Part shown: positions 15,841 to 25,262 of the stretch, piece after piece
How the letters are laid out: each line of letters starts with the position of its first letter
How positions within the stretch are numbered: the first letter of the stretch is position 1
Assembly: GCA_949740535.1 (NCBI GenBank)
Contig: CATJHO010000090.1
Span: 1-44,151 of the forward strand
Source: an uncultured Lachnospiraceae bacterium
GTDB taxonomy: Bacteria > Bacillota > Clostridia > Lachnospirales > Lachnospiraceae
Length of the DNA stretch: 44,151 nucleotides
Reading direction: 5' to 3'
Position numbers and translations under genes: made by a program
The notes under the pieces: model-generated
What the model was told of the DNA's origin: nothing
The model's input: only the letters and a program-made list of their open reading frames with translations
Databases searched by the model: none

Positions 15841-17295
15841 ATGAGCAAATCATTAAATCTAAAACCAGAGCGTGTATTTCAGTATTTTCAGGATCTGTGT
15901 GCCATTCCCCACGGATCCGGCAATACAGAGGGAGTCAGCGGTTACTGCATGGAGTTTGCCAGGGCGCATGGGCTGGAAGCATGGCAGGACGAGGCTTTTA
16001 ATGTGGTGATTGTGAAAGAAGCATCCAAAGGCTGTGAGAATGCGCCCACGGTGATTCTGCAGGGCCATCTGGATATGGTCTGCGAGAAAGAGGCAGACAG
16101 TCCCATTGATTTCGAGAAGGACGGTCTGGAGCTTGTGGCCAAGGGAGATATGCTTTCAGCCAATAAGACGACCCTGGGCGGTGACAACGGCATTGCTGTT
16201 GCAATGGCGCTTGGAATTCTGGATGATGATTCTCTGACCCATCCCCGCCTGGAGTGTGTTTTTACCACTGATGAAGAGATTGGGCTTCTGGGGGCAGAGG
16301 CGCTCAATATGGACAGACTTCAGGGAAAACGTCTGATTAACATAGATTCAGAAGAAGAAGGTATTTTTACCGTAAGCTGTGCGGGAGGAATGCGCAGTGA
16401 CTGCGTCCTGCCGGTGGAGTATGAAAAGATCCGGGGACTTTGCTGTGAAATTGCAGTGGAGGGTCTGCTGGGAGGGCATTCCGGTATAGAGATTCATAAG
16501 GAACACGCCAATTCGAACATACTAATGGGGCGCCTGCTCTGTGCCCTTTCGGAAGAGTTTTCATTTGGCATCGGTTCTTTGAGCGGAGGTCTGATGGACA
16601 ATGCCATTCCCAGAAAGACGGAGGCACAGATTTATATCCGGGAGGAAGAGGCCGGTGCTTTGGAAGCTGTTCTGGGAGCGTGGGATCGGATTTTCAAAAA
16701 TGAATTTTCCGCCAGCGATTCGGGAGTTACCGTTTCCTTTACAATACATGGACCAAAGGAAGGGAAGGCGCTGACCTGTAAGAGTGCATCCTCGCTTCTT
16801 TATCTGCTCCACATGGTTCCAAACGGCGTGATGAAGAACAGTATGGAGATTCCGGGACTGGTACAGACTTCCCTGAATCTGGGAATCCTGAAGCTTCAGG
16901 AGCAGGAAGCCCATGTGATATTCAGTGTGCGGAGCTCTGTAGAGTCGGAAAAAGAAGCCCTTGGCAGCCGCCTTAAGCACGCGGTGGAGTTCCTGGGCGG
17001 AACCTATGAGGAAAGCGGCTCCTATCCGGGCTGGGAGTATAAGAAGGATTCCGTTCTCCGGGATACCATGATCCGGGTTTATGAGAAAATGTACCAAGAG
17101 AAACCCAAGGTAGAGGCTATTCACGCAGGACTGGAGTGCGGGATTTTCAGCGGAAAGATCGACGGTCTGGACTGTATCTCCATAGGACCCAACCTCTATG
17201 ATGTCCATTCACCCAAGGAGCGCTTAAGCATTTCTTCCGTTGGGCGTGTTTATGAATTTATACTGGAGGTTCTAAAAGAGCTTTCAAAAGCATAA
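15841..17295 (+). CDS. pepD: Aminoacyl-histidine dipeptidase (peptidase M20C)
   Basis: The 484-residue protein is a cytosolic di-zinc dipeptidase of the PepD (beta-Ala-His dipeptidase) family, releasing amino acids from short peptides. Metal-binding and catalytic motifs are present: GHLDMVCE (about residues 77-84), GGDNGI and TDEEIGLLGAE. The C-terminal segment AIHAGLECGIFSGKIDGLDCISIGPN is also conserved. AGGAGG 6 nt ahead of the ATG at 15841 decides the start; the open frame extends upstream through ylbJ antisense sequence. It is the first gene of a closely spaced run reaching 26249. No convincing promoter is visible in the 33-nt gap to ylbJ. Confidence 0.94.
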   Translation: MSKSLNLKPERVFQYFQDLCAIPHGSGNTEGVSGYCMEFARAHGLEAWQDEAFNVVIVKEASKGCENAPTVILQGHLDMVCEKEADSPIDFEKDGLELVAKGDMLSANKTTLGGDNGIAVAMALGILDDDSLTHPRLECVFTTDEEIGLLGAEALNMDRLQGKRLINIDSEEEGIFTVSCAGGMRSDCVLPVEYEKIRGLCCEIAVEGLLGGHSGIEIHKEHANSNILMGRLLCALSEEFSFGIGSLSGGLMDNAIPRKTEAQIYIREEEAGALEAVLGAWDRIFKNEFSASDSGVTVSFTIHGPKEGKALTCKSASSLLYLLHMVPNGVMKNSMEIPGLVQTSLNLGILKLQEQEAHVIFSVRSSVESEKEALGSRLKHAVEFLGGTYEESGSYPGWEYKKDSVLRDTMIRVYEKMYQEKPKVEAIHAGLECGIFSGKIDGLDCISIGPNLYDVHSPKERLSISSVGRVYEFILEVLKELSKA

Positions 17296-17332
17296 AATAA
17301 TGGATAAGATCATTTGAGCAGGGAAGTAATTC

Positions 17333-17992
17333 ATGCGGCTTTCAGTGGTTTCCTATCTGTTATTGATTATCAGCATCTGTTTTCTGATTCAATTTGAGCT
17401 TGCTCATATTGAGGAGGGAATTCATCTGGCAGAGGACAGTACGGATGCAGAAGCTCAGGCGCGGGGATACTATGAACTGTACGAAAATATCTGGAAGGAT
17501 CTGGTTTATTTTCCGATACCGGCATCTGAGAGCAATGAGGAAGCTGTGACCACCTATGAGAACAGCTGGATGTTTGAGCGGACTTACGGCGGTTCCTATG
17601 GCCATGAGGGGACAGATATTATGGCGGGAATCCAAACCCCCGGTTATTATCCGGTAGTCAGCATCAGCGACGGGGTGGTGGAGAAAGTGGGCTGGCTGGA
17701 AAAGGGCGGCTGGCGGATTGGAATCCGAAGCCCCCATGATGTATACTTCTATTATGCTCATCTGGACTCCTACGGAGAAGACTTTCATCCGGGAGATGTG
17801 ATCAAAGCAGGACAGCTTCTGGGATATATGGGAGATACCGGTTACGGAGTGCAGGAGGGAACCAGAGGGAAATTTGATGTGCATCTGCATATGGGAATTT
17901 ACATACGGACGGAAGAGATACCGGAGCTGGCTGTAAATCCTTACTGGTTTCTGAAATATCTGGAGCAGAACAGGCTGTCTTATAACTATTAG
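17333..17992 (+). CDS. Membrane-anchored M23 metallopeptidase
   Basis: The 219-residue protein has an N-terminal membrane anchor (about 4-20) and an extracytoplasmic LytM/M23 peptidase domain (about 85-195). Zinc ligands of the family are in place: HEGTD (His91, Asp95), His143 in YYAHLD, and HLH (184-186). It is therefore probably an active peptidoglycan endopeptidase, unlike SpoIIQ-type degenerate forms. The GGSYGHEGTDIMAG and GDVIKAGQLLGYMGDTG segments are conserved. It may be a cell-wall or spore-cortex remodelling enzyme. GGGAAG precedes the ATG. It lies between pepD and the alarmone synthetase gene. Confidence 0.9.
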   Translation: MRLSVVSYLLLIISICFLIQFELAHIEEGIHLAEDSTDAEAQARGYYELYENIWKDLVYFPIPASESNEEAVTTYENSWMFERTYGGSYGHEGTDIMAGIQTPGYYPVVSISDGVVEKVGWLEKGGWRIGIRSPHDVYFYYAHLDSYGEDFHPGDVIKAGQLLGYMGDTGYGVQEGTRGKFDVHLHMGIYIRTEEIPELAVNPYWFLKYLEQNRLSYNY

Positions 17993-18041
17993 CCTGTCTG
18001 CGGGATTGTTCAAAAGAATACCTTATAAGCAGGAGATTTTT

Positions 18042-18851
18042 ATGGAAATACAATTGTGGCGGGAGATTTTAAATCCTTATGAGCTTGCCGTCAAGGAAGT
18101 GACAACCAAGTTTAACCATCTGATAAAAGAACACAGGGACAAAGGAATTTACTGCCCTATTGAGCGGGTAGAGGGAAGAGTAAAAACCATTGCCAGTATC
18201 CTGGATAAATGCCAGAAAAAAAAGATTTCGCCGGAGCGGATTGAGGAGCGGATCGTGGATCTGGCGGGTATCCGCATTATCTGCCAGTTTGTGGAGGATA
18301 TTGACAGGGTTGTGGATCTTATCCGCAGCCGAAAGGATATGGAGGTTAAACAGGAGCGGGATTACATCCGCCAGATGAAGACTTCCGGGTACCGCAGCTA
18401 TCATATGATTATCTACTACATGGTGGATACGCTGGAAGGATCCAAGCGGCTGCAGATGGAAGTCCAGATCCGGACCATGGCCATGAATTTCTGGGCTACG
18501 GTGGAACATTCTCTGCAGTACAAATACAAGCGGAATATTCCAGACCATATCCGGGAACGGCTGTTGAACGCTGCGGATGCCATTATTGTTCTGGACAATG
18601 AGATGTCCAATGTGCGCAGTGAAATTATGGATGCCCAGATCTCCTTCCAGATTCAGGCCAATATTGTGGCTGATATTCTGAATAATATTCAGAACCTTTA
18701 CAATGTGGCTAACAAGCGGGAAATTCTGAAGATTCAGGATGAGTTTTACCGCATTTACGCTATGAATGATATTGAGAAACTGGAGCGTTTTGACAAGCAG
18801 CTGGATATGATTGCGGAGGGCTACAGAGCCCAGGCATTGTCCGGGAACTAG
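18042..18851 (+). CDS. Small alarmone synthetase (GTP pyrophosphokinase, RelQ/YjbM type)
   Basis: The 269-residue protein contains only the RelA/SpoT synthetase domain and lacks hydrolase, TGS and ACT domains. It should make (p)ppGpp from ATP and GTP or GDP as a stand-alone small alarmone synthetase. Diagnostic segments are RVEGRVKTIASI, DLAGIRIICQFVEDIDRV, MKTSGYRSYHMIIYYMV and VQIRTMAMNFWATVEHSLQYK. AGGAG 6-7 nt ahead of the ATG at 18042 decides the start over an ATG at 18006. It is followed 37 nt later by an rRNA methyltransferase gene. RelQ-like proteins are usually transcriptionally induced; no control site is visible here. Confidence 0.92.
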   Translation: MEIQLWREILNPYELAVKEVTTKFNHLIKEHRDKGIYCPIERVEGRVKTIASILDKCQKKKISPERIEERIVDLAGIRIICQFVEDIDRVVDLIRSRKDMEVKQERDYIRQMKTSGYRSYHMIIYYMVDTLEGSKRLQMEVQIRTMAMNFWATVEHSLQYKYKRNIPDHIRERLLNAADAIIVLDNEMSNVRSEIMDAQISFQIQANIVADILNNIQNLYNVANKREILKIQDEFYRIYAMNDIEKLERFDKQLDMIAEGYRAQALSGN

Positions 18852-18888
18852 AAACCCTTATCAGAAGAGGACCAAAGAAGGTACAGTT

Positions 18889-20376
18889 ATGGGATTACCA
18901 GAAGCGTTTCTGGAACAAATGAAAGATTTGCTGGGAGAGGAATATGAGGCCTTCAGGGAAGCAGAAAATTCCAGGAGCTTCCGGGGTCTGCGGGTGAATA
19001 CTTCCAGGGTGGAGGCGGAGAAATTTGAAGAAATTTCTCCTTTTCCTTTGGAACGGATTCCCTGGATTTCCAATGGTTATTACCTGGAGGAGGAGAGCCG
19101 GGCGTCCAGACACCCTTATTACGCCGGAGGGCTTTATTATCTTCAGGAGCCAAGCGCTATGACGCCTGCGGCCTGTCTTCCGGTGGAAAAAGGGGATCGG
19201 GTCCTGGATCTTTGTGCCGCTCCAGGAGGAAAGGCCACGGAGCTTGCCGCAAGACTTCAGGGGACGGGGCTTCTGGCAGCGAATGATATCAGCAATTCCA
19301 GAGCCAAAGGGCTTCTTAAAAATCTGGAGCTTTTTGGAGCAGGAAACATTCTGACAGTCAGTGAGGAGCCAAAACGTCTGAGCACTTATTTTCCGGAGTT
19401 TTTTGACAAAATTCTTGTAGACGCTCCCTGTTCCGGTGAGGGAATGTTCCGCCGGGATCCTGCCATGGTAAAGGACTGGCTGAAGCGGGGGCCTTCCTGG
19501 TATGCACCCATTCAACGGGAGATCTTAAAGCAGGCGGCCGTAATGCTGCGCCCCGGCGGGATGATGCTGTATTCCACCTGCACCTTTTCCCTGGAAGAAA
19601 ATGAGGGAAACATAGGGCGCTTTCTTCTGGAAAATCCGGCGTTCTGCCTCTGTCCCCTGCCGGAGTACGAAGGATTTTCCCCAGGAAGACCGGAAAAACT
19701 TCCAGAACAGGTAAGAGAAGAGCTTACGAAAGATGTTCTGAGACAGCTGCAGTACTGTGTGCGCATTTATCCTCATCGGATGAAGGGAGAAGGGCATTTC
19801 CTGGCCCTGCTGCAAAAAAGGGAAGGGAGCACTTCCCTGGAACATAGAAGCAGTAACAGAGAGGAAAAAGGAGCCAGAGGAAAGAAGGGTGTAAGGAGAG
19901 AGGCAGGTTCTGGGAAACAGGGTGCTCCAAAAACAGTCTGCCCGGAATGGGAAGCCTTTGCCGGACCTTTGGGAATTGCAGTTCCGGAAGAAGGACTGCG
20001 CCTTTATGATCAGAAGCTCTATGTTCTGCCAAAGCCTCTCTGGCAGCATTCCATCCGGGGGCTGCGCTTCCTGCGCACAGGCCTCTATCTGGGGGATGTG
20101 GAGAAAAAACGGTTTACGCCCAGTCAGGCGCTGGCCATGACCCTTGGAAGAGATACCTGCCAAAACTGCGTGGATTTTCCGCTGTCCGATTCCCGCGTGA
20201 TCCGGTATTTGAAAGGGGAAAGCCTTTATCTGGATGAATGCTCCCAAAACCTTCCGGATTCCGGATGGTGTCTGGTCTGTGTGGACGGATTTCCGCTGGG
20301 CTGGGGAAAGCTGGTAAACGGACAGCTGCGCAATAAATATTATACCGGATGGAGGCAGCAGTATGAGACTGGATAA
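18889..20376 (+). CDS. rsmF: RsmB/NOP-family 16S rRNA m5C methyltransferase (RsmF-like)
   Basis: This S-adenosylmethionine-dependent RNA cytosine-C5 methyltransferase has 495 residues. The SAM-binding motif DLCAAPGGKA is at 107-116, the catalytic pair is Cys181 in DAPCSGEG and Cys231 in YSTCTFSLEENEG, and an N-terminal region (RVNTSR) binds RNA. The C-terminal part (about 350-495) corresponds to the RsmF ferredoxin-like/PUA portion. A basic low-complexity linker (about 310-350, rich in Lys, Arg, Gly, Ser) joins the two. AAGAAGG precedes the chosen ATG. The gene overlaps rsuA by 14 nt, so translation is coupled. Confidence 0.9.
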   Translation: MGLPEAFLEQMKDLLGEEYEAFREAENSRSFRGLRVNTSRVEAEKFEEISPFPLERIPWISNGYYLEEESRASRHPYYAGGLYYLQEPSAMTPAACLPVEKGDRVLDLCAAPGGKATELAARLQGTGLLAANDISNSRAKGLLKNLELFGAGNILTVSEEPKRLSTYFPEFFDKILVDAPCSGEGMFRRDPAMVKDWLKRGPSWYAPIQREILKQAAVMLRPGGMMLYSTCTFSLEENEGNIGRFLLENPAFCLCPLPEYEGFSPGRPEKLPEQVREELTKDVLRQLQYCVRIYPHRMKGEGHFLALLQKREGSTSLEHRSSNREEKGARGKKGVRREAGSGKQGAPKTVCPEWEAFAGPLGIAVPEEGLRLYDQKLYVLPKPLWQHSIRGLRFLRTGLYLGDVEKKRFTPSQALAMTLGRDTCQNCVDFPLSDSRVIRYLKGESLYLDECSQNLPDSGWCLVCVDGFPLGWGKLVNGQLRNKYYTGWRQQYETG

Positions 20377-21079
20377 GTTTCTTTGTGATATGGGGATGGG
20401 AACCAGATCCCAGGTCAAGCAGAAGATTCGAAAGGGTCAGGTTACTCTGGAAGGAGCCGCGGTACTGAGGCCGGAATTCAAAGTTGAACCGGGACAGCAG
20501 ATCTGTGTGGATGGAGAATCTATTCTCTATCAGGAAATGGAATATTACATGCTGAACAAACCCGCAGGCTGTATCTGTGCCCGGACGGACCGTCAGTTTC
20601 CCACAGTGATGGAACTGCTTCCTGCCAGGAAGCGGACGGATCTCTCCCCTGTGGGCCGCCTTGATAAGGATACAGAAGGTCTGCTGCTGATCACCAACGA
20701 CGGCCAGCTGTCCCACCGGCTGCTGTCCCCCAGGTATCACGTGGATAAGACTTACTATGCCCGGATTCAGGGCTGTGTGACAAAGGACCACATAAAGGCT
20801 TTTGAAGAAGGGCTGGAGATCGGTGAGGACAGGCCCACCCTTCCGGCCCGCCTGGAGATCCTGGAAGCCGGGGAATGCTCCCAGGTCCGGGTAACCATCC
20901 AGGAAGGAAAATACCATCAGATTAAGCGGATGTTTCACACGGCAGGCTGTGAAGTTCTGTACTTAAAGCGGCTTTCCATGGGGAGCCTTGTATTGGACGA
21001 GAGTCTGAAGCCGGGGGCATACCGGCTGCTGACTCAGGAAGAGATCGACGCGCTCAAAGGGCGTGCAGAAGAAACATAA
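20363..21079 (+). CDS. rsuA: 16S rRNA pseudouridine synthase (RsuA family)
   Basis: The 238-residue protein has an N-terminal S4 RNA-binding domain (MRLDKFLCDMGMGTRSQVKQ..., 1-55) and the RsuA/RluB catalytic domain with GRLDKDTEGLLLITNDG, in which Asp101 is the catalytic aspartate. It should isomerise U516 of 16S rRNA, though RluB/E/F specificity cannot be excluded by reading alone. It overlaps the upstream methyltransferase gene and is followed by a HAD phosphatase gene. Confidence 0.9.
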   Translation: MRLDKFLCDMGMGTRSQVKQKIRKGQVTLEGAAVLRPEFKVEPGQQICVDGESILYQEMEYYMLNKPAGCICARTDRQFPTVMELLPARKRTDLSPVGRLDKDTEGLLLITNDGQLSHRLLSPRYHVDKTYYARIQGCVTKDHIKAFEEGLEIGEDRPTLPARLEILEAGECSQVRVTIQEGKYHQIKRMFHTAGCEVLYLKRLSMGSLVLDESLKPGAYRLLTQEEIDALKGRAEET

Positions 21080-21129
21080 AACAGCAGTCCCCATAGACTG
21101 TTGCAAAACGCAGACAGGAGGCACAAAAG

Positions 21130-21804
21130 ATGCTGCATAATATTAAAGCCGTTCTCTTTGATATGGACGGCACACTGGTAGACTCTCTGTGGATGTGGGG
21201 AGCCATCGATATCGAATATCTGGGAAAGCACGGGTACGCAGTGCCTGCGGATCTGCACCATGCAGTGGAGGGGATGAGTTTTTCAGAATGCGCCGTCTAC
21301 TTCAAAGAACGCTTTGGGCTTCCCTCGAAAGTCCAGGAAATCAAGGCGGAATGGGTGGAGATGGCCAGGGACAAATATACCCATGAGGTGTCCATGAAGC
21401 AGGGAGCTGTCCGTTTTCTGAAGTACCTGAAAAACCGGGGGATCCGTATGGGAATCGGAACTAGCAACAGCCGGGAGCTTCTGGAGGCAGCCATGGGTTC
21501 TCTGCATCTTTTTGACTATATGGACTACTGGATGACTTCCTGTGAGGTGGGAGCCGGAAAGCCGTCGCCGGATATTTATCTGAAGGTGGCAGAGAAGCTC
21601 AAAGTTCTGCCAGAGGAGTGCCTGGTATTTGAAGATACCCTTGCAGGGGTGCAGGCAGGCATCAATGCGGGAAGCCGTGTGTGCGCGGTGGCAGATTCCC
21701 ACTCCAAAGCATGGAAGCCGCAGATCTGCCGGCTGGCGGATTATTACATAGAGAATTTTGATGAAATTCTGGATGGAACCTATCAGTCTCTGAAACGAAT
21801 CTGA
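21130..21804 (+). CDS. HAD-family phosphatase (beta-phosphoglucomutase-like subfamily)
   Basis: The 224-residue cytosolic hydrolase contains all four HAD motifs: FDMDGTLVDS (nucleophile Asp11, acid Asp13), TSNSRELLE, the lysine in GKPSPDIYLK, and the acidic EDTLAGVQAG. A helical cap with W- and M-rich sequence follows motif I, typical of the beta-PGM/phosphatase subgroup. The substrate is unknown, likely a sugar phosphate or nucleotide. AGGAGG lies 9 nt ahead of the ATG. It sits 50 nt after rsuA in the same run of genes. Confidence 0.88.
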   Translation: MLHNIKAVLFDMDGTLVDSLWMWGAIDIEYLGKHGYAVPADLHHAVEGMSFSECAVYFKERFGLPSKVQEIKAEWVEMARDKYTHEVSMKQGAVRFLKYLKNRGIRMGIGTSNSRELLEAAMGSLHLFDYMDYWMTSCEVGAGKPSPDIYLKVAEKLKVLPEECLVFEDTLAGVQAGINAGSRVCAVADSHSKAWKPQICRLADYYIENFDEILDGTYQSLKRI

Positions 21805-21848
21805 GGATACCAGCACGCCCAATAACAGCAGGAAGAACGGAGCACAGT

Positions 21849-23768
21849 ATGGAAAGAAGCGGATTTCTGCCGGTTACAAGAGAAGAATGGGACAGTCAGT
21901 ATGGCGGACAGCCGGACTTTGTCTATGTGACAGGGGATGCCTATGTAGATCATCCTTCGTTTGGTCCGGCCATCATTGGACGGGTTCTGGAGAGCAGGGG
22001 CTATCGGGTTGCTTTTATTTCCCAGCCGGACTGGAAGCAGCCAAAGAGTATTCAGCTCTATGGGGAGCCGCGCCTTGGGTTTCTGGTTTCTTCCGGTAAT
22101 ATGGATTCCATGGTCAATCACTATACCGTATCCAGGAAGCACAGAAGCAGGGACGCCTATACCCCTGGCGGCCTTATGGGAAGGCGGCCGGACCGGGCTG
22201 TGATTGTATACAGCAATCTTATAAGGCAGACTTACAAAAAAACACCGATCATTTTAGGGGGAATAGAAGCCAGCCTGCGCAGGCTGGCCCACTATGATTA
22301 CTGGTCAGACAGCTTCCGGCGTTCCATTCTTCTGGACAGCGGAGCCGATCTGATTTCGTATGGAATGGGAGAGCGCTCCATTGTGGAGATTGCAGATGCG
22401 CTGGCAGGCGGAATGCCGGTAGAAGACCTGACTTTTATTGAGGGAACGGTTTACCGTACCAGCCGTCCGGAAATCCTCTACGACACCATATATCTGCCAG
22501 ACTTTGAAGCAATGCTGGAGGAGAAAAAGGAGTATGCCAGAAGCTTTGCCATCCAGTATCAGAATACAGATCCCTTTCGTGGAAAGCGCCTGGCCGAGCG
22601 GTATGGAGAGCGTCTTTACGTGGTGCAGAATCCCCCTGCTAAGCCTTTGTCACAGATGGAAATGGACGATATCTATGGACTGCCCTTTAAGCGGGCCTGT
22701 CATCCGGCCCTTCTTCGTCAGGGCGGGGTTCCGGCGGTTTCGGAGGTTAAATACAGCCTGACCAGCTGCAGGGGATGCTTCGGAGCCTGTTCGTTTTGCG
22801 CTCTGACCTTTCATCAGGGACGGATCATCCAGTCCCGAAGTCACAAATCGCTTCTTAAGGAGGCCGAAGCGATGACAAAAGAGCCGGAATTTAAGGGATA
22901 TATTCACGATGTAGGCGGACCGACAGCCAATTTCCGTCATCCGGCCTGTAAAAAACAGGAGCAGTATGGGGCCTGTAAGGACCGTCAATGCCTGTATCCC
23001 AGGCCCTGCCGGAATCTTACGGCAGATCACCGGGATTACCGGGAACTGCTGAAAAAACTGCGGGAGCTTCCTGGGGTCAAGAAGGTCTTTGTGCGCTCCG
23101 GTATCCGGTTTGACTATCTGCTGGCAGATCCGGATCCGTCCTTTCTGCGGGAGCTGTGCCAGTACCATGTGAGCGGACAGCTGAAGGTGGCGCCGGAGCA
23201 TGTGTCAGATTCAGTCCTTGCCCGGATGGGGAAGCCTGAGCGGGCCGTTTATGACAGATTCTGCCGGCAGTATCAGCGGATGAATGAGCAGCTGGGGAAG
23301 AAACAGTATCTGGTCCCCTATCTCATGTCTTCTCATCCGGGCTCCACCTTAAAGGAGGCCGTGGAACTGGCAGAATACTGCCGGGATCTGGGGTATATGC
23401 CAGAACAGGTGCAGGATTTCTATCCCACGCCCTCTACCCTTTCCACCTGCATGTATTACACAGGCCTGGATCCAAGAACCATGGAGAAGGTCTATGTGCC
23501 CAGAGATCCCCACGAAAAGGCCATGCAGAGGGCTTTGATTCAGTATCGGGATCCCAGGAATTATGCACTGGTAAAGGAAGCGCTGGAAAAGGCGCATCGA
23601 ACGGATTTGATTGGCTTTGGGCCCAGGTGCCTGATCCGGCCGGAAAGAGGAACGCCTTCAAAGGCTTCTGCTTCGAAAGAAAAAGGGAAGCCCAAAGAGA
23701 AGGAGGGACGAAGCCGGAGGGGAAAAACCATTCGAAATGTCCACAAGTCTTCCAGAAAGCACCAATAG
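21849..23768 (+). CDS. YgiQ-family radical SAM protein
   Basis: The 639-residue protein is a radical SAM enzyme of the YgiQ (UPF0313) family, whose reaction is unknown. The radical cluster motif CFGACSFC region has Cys310, Cys314 and Cys317 in the CxxxCxxC spacing, with an additional Cys307. The N-terminal part resembles a B12-binding-type fold with the GGIEASLRRLAHYDYWSD signature. The C-terminal DUF3362-type region ends in a lysine/arginine-rich tail of about 35 residues, which may be flexible or nucleic-acid binding. It starts behind ACGGAG. Confidence 0.92.
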   Translation: MERSGFLPVTREEWDSQYGGQPDFVYVTGDAYVDHPSFGPAIIGRVLESRGYRVAFISQPDWKQPKSIQLYGEPRLGFLVSSGNMDSMVNHYTVSRKHRSRDAYTPGGLMGRRPDRAVIVYSNLIRQTYKKTPIILGGIEASLRRLAHYDYWSDSFRRSILLDSGADLISYGMGERSIVEIADALAGGMPVEDLTFIEGTVYRTSRPEILYDTIYLPDFEAMLEEKKEYARSFAIQYQNTDPFRGKRLAERYGERLYVVQNPPAKPLSQMEMDDIYGLPFKRACHPALLRQGGVPAVSEVKYSLTSCRGCFGACSFCALTFHQGRIIQSRSHKSLLKEAEAMTKEPEFKGYIHDVGGPTANFRHPACKKQEQYGACKDRQCLYPRPCRNLTADHRDYRELLKKLRELPGVKKVFVRSGIRFDYLLADPDPSFLRELCQYHVSGQLKVAPEHVSDSVLARMGKPERAVYDRFCRQYQRMNEQLGKKQYLVPYLMSSHPGSTLKEAVELAEYCRDLGYMPEQVQDFYPTPSTLSTCMYYTGLDPRTMEKVYVPRDPHEKAMQRALIQYRDPRNYALVKEALEKAHRTDLIGFGPRCLIRPERGTPSKASASKEKGKPKEKEGRSRRGKTIRNVHKSSRKHQ

Positions 23769-23805
23769 AGGCTGAGGGCTGCAGGAGAAAGGAAGCAGAA
23801 ATCCT

Positions 23806-24570
23806 ATGAAGTACATTGCACTTATTACAGGCGCATCCGCCGGAATCGGAAGAGCCTTTGCCCGGCAGATTGCGGACAGTTATCCCTCTTTGGATGAAAT
23901 CTGGGTGCTGGCAAGAAGACGGGAAGCCCTTAAAGAGCTTACGCGTGAGCGGCCGGGAATTGTTTTCCGCATCTTTGCGCTGGATTTGTCCAGGGAAGAG
24001 CAGCTGGAGTCTCTGGAAAGAAAGCTTAGAAAAGAGCGGCCCTGTATCCGTCTTCTGGTGAACAGCGCAGGCTGTGGGAAAAGCGGCCCTGTGGAAAGCC
24101 AGGATTGGAGGGACGCCTGCCGGATGCTGGATGTAAACTGCCGGGCGCTTACGGCGGTCACCATGATCTGTCTGCCTTATCTTAAGCCGGGAAGCCGCCT
24201 GCTCCAGGTGGGTTCCGGTTCCGCCTTTCTGCCGCAGCCAGGCTTCGCCGTCTATGCGGCTTCCAAGTCCTATGTGCTTTCCTTTGACCGGGCCCTGGAA
24301 ATGGAGCTGAAGCACAGAAACATTACCGTTACCTCCGTATGCCCCGGACCGGTAGACACAGATTTTTTCCGGATGGGGGGAATCACTTTAAGTCCGATAA
24401 AAAAGCTGTTTCTGGTAAAGCCTGAAAAAGTAACGCGAAAGGCTCTTTTGGACGCAGAGGCGGGAAAGTCCCTGTCTATCTGCAGTCTGTCCATCCGTAT
24501 GGTCCGGCTGGCGGCGAAACTCCTTCCCCAGAGACTGCTTCTGGAGCTGATGCGGGCGGTTCTGCTCTGA
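23806..24570 (+). CDS. Short-chain dehydrogenase/reductase
   Basis: The 254-residue protein is a classical NAD(P)-dependent SDR. It shows the cofactor motif TGASAGIG (8-15), NSAG, the catalytic Ser region VGSGSAF and the YxxxK pair in YAASK. The substrate is not predictable. The C-terminal LSICSLSIRMVRLAAKLLPQRLLLELM stretch is hydrophobic, suggesting membrane association as in some ketoreductases of lipid metabolism. It follows the ygiQ-type gene by 37 nt. Confidence 0.9.
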   Translation: MKYIALITGASAGIGRAFARQIADSYPSLDEIWVLARRREALKELTRERPGIVFRIFALDLSREEQLESLERKLRKERPCIRLLVNSAGCGKSGPVESQDWRDACRMLDVNCRALTAVTMICLPYLKPGSRLLQVGSGSAFLPQPGFAVYAASKSYVLSFDRALEMELKHRNITVTSVCPGPVDTDFFRMGGITLSPIKKLFLVKPEKVTRKALLDAEAGKSLSICSLSIRMVRLAAKLLPQRLLLELMRAVLL

Positions 24571-24622
24571 CAGGATTTACCCTAAAACTGAATGAAAAAC
24601 AGGAAAGGATACGGAAATTTCA

Positions 24623-25225
24623 ATGAAAGAGATACCAAAGGGAGCTTTTGGATATACGGATTTTCATAAGAAGCGGCAAGTGTTAAAGACCTTCCTCTTT
24701 TTTCTTCTGCCCATAGCTGTTTTTACGGTGGGTTATCTCACTACCCGGACAAAAGAGAATTATTTTACCATTGTGGCTGTTGTAGGCGCGCTTCCGGCCT
24801 GCAAGGAGCTGGTGAATGTGTGCCTGTTCTGGAAGCGCAGTTCCATGCCGGAGGCGCTTTATAAAACCATACAGGAACATGCGGGGAATATGGAAACAGC
24901 CTATGAGCTGGTGCTGACCACCTACGAGAAGTCTTACCCTGTTACAGCCCTTGTGATCCACGGAAAAGAAGCGGCAGGCTATGCACAGAGCCTGCAGGAT
25001 CCGGACCTTCGAAAAGCAGAGAGCCATATTCAGACAGTATTCAGAAATAATGGCATTTCCAAAACCCAGATACACCTTTACCGGGATTTGGAGAAATTTC
25101 TGGAACAGGTGGATGCCCTGGCCTTAAAGAAAGAGGCTGAGCCTTCCTTCGTGTCCGATGAACGTTATCCGGGCTTTAGCCGGGAACAGGTGATGCGGGA
25201 AGTGATTCTGGCCATTTCCTTATAA
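24623..25225 (+). CDS. Membrane protein of unknown function
   Basis: I do not recognise the family. The 200-residue product has a short N-terminal tail, two hydrophobic segments (about 20-41 and 47-67) forming a hairpin, and a soluble C-terminal domain (about 75-200) of mixed alpha/beta character. The latter contains YELVLTTYEKSYPVTALVIHG and QTVFRNNGISKTQIHLYRDLEKFLEQ. No catalytic motif is visible. It is flanked closely by the SDR and pseudouridine synthase genes and likely shares their transcript. AGGAAAGG lies upstream. Confidence 0.75.
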   Translation: MKEIPKGAFGYTDFHKKRQVLKTFLFFLLPIAVFTVGYLTTRTKENYFTIVAVVGALPACKELVNVCLFWKRSSMPEALYKTIQEHAGNMETAYELVLTTYEKSYPVTALVIHGKEAAGYAQSLQDPDLRKAESHIQTVFRNNGISKTQIHLYRDLEKFLEQVDALALKKEAEPSFVSDERYPGFSREQVMREVILAISL

Positions 25226-25262
25226 ACCGGCCGGCTGAAAAGCGGACACCAGGAGGAGTTTT

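Noticed and set aside
19816-19940. Frameshift or insertion in the rsmF gene
   Set aside because: The lysine/arginine/serine-rich stretch keeps the frame, and both flanking domains are intact. It is best read as a flexible linker.
21080-21129. Third copy of the structured intergenic element before the HAD gene
   Set aside because: Only about 12 bases (ACAGCAGTCCCC) are shared with copy B, and the central stem and the direct repeats are absent. A short CAGTC/GACTG hairpin remains, probably coincidence or a remnant.
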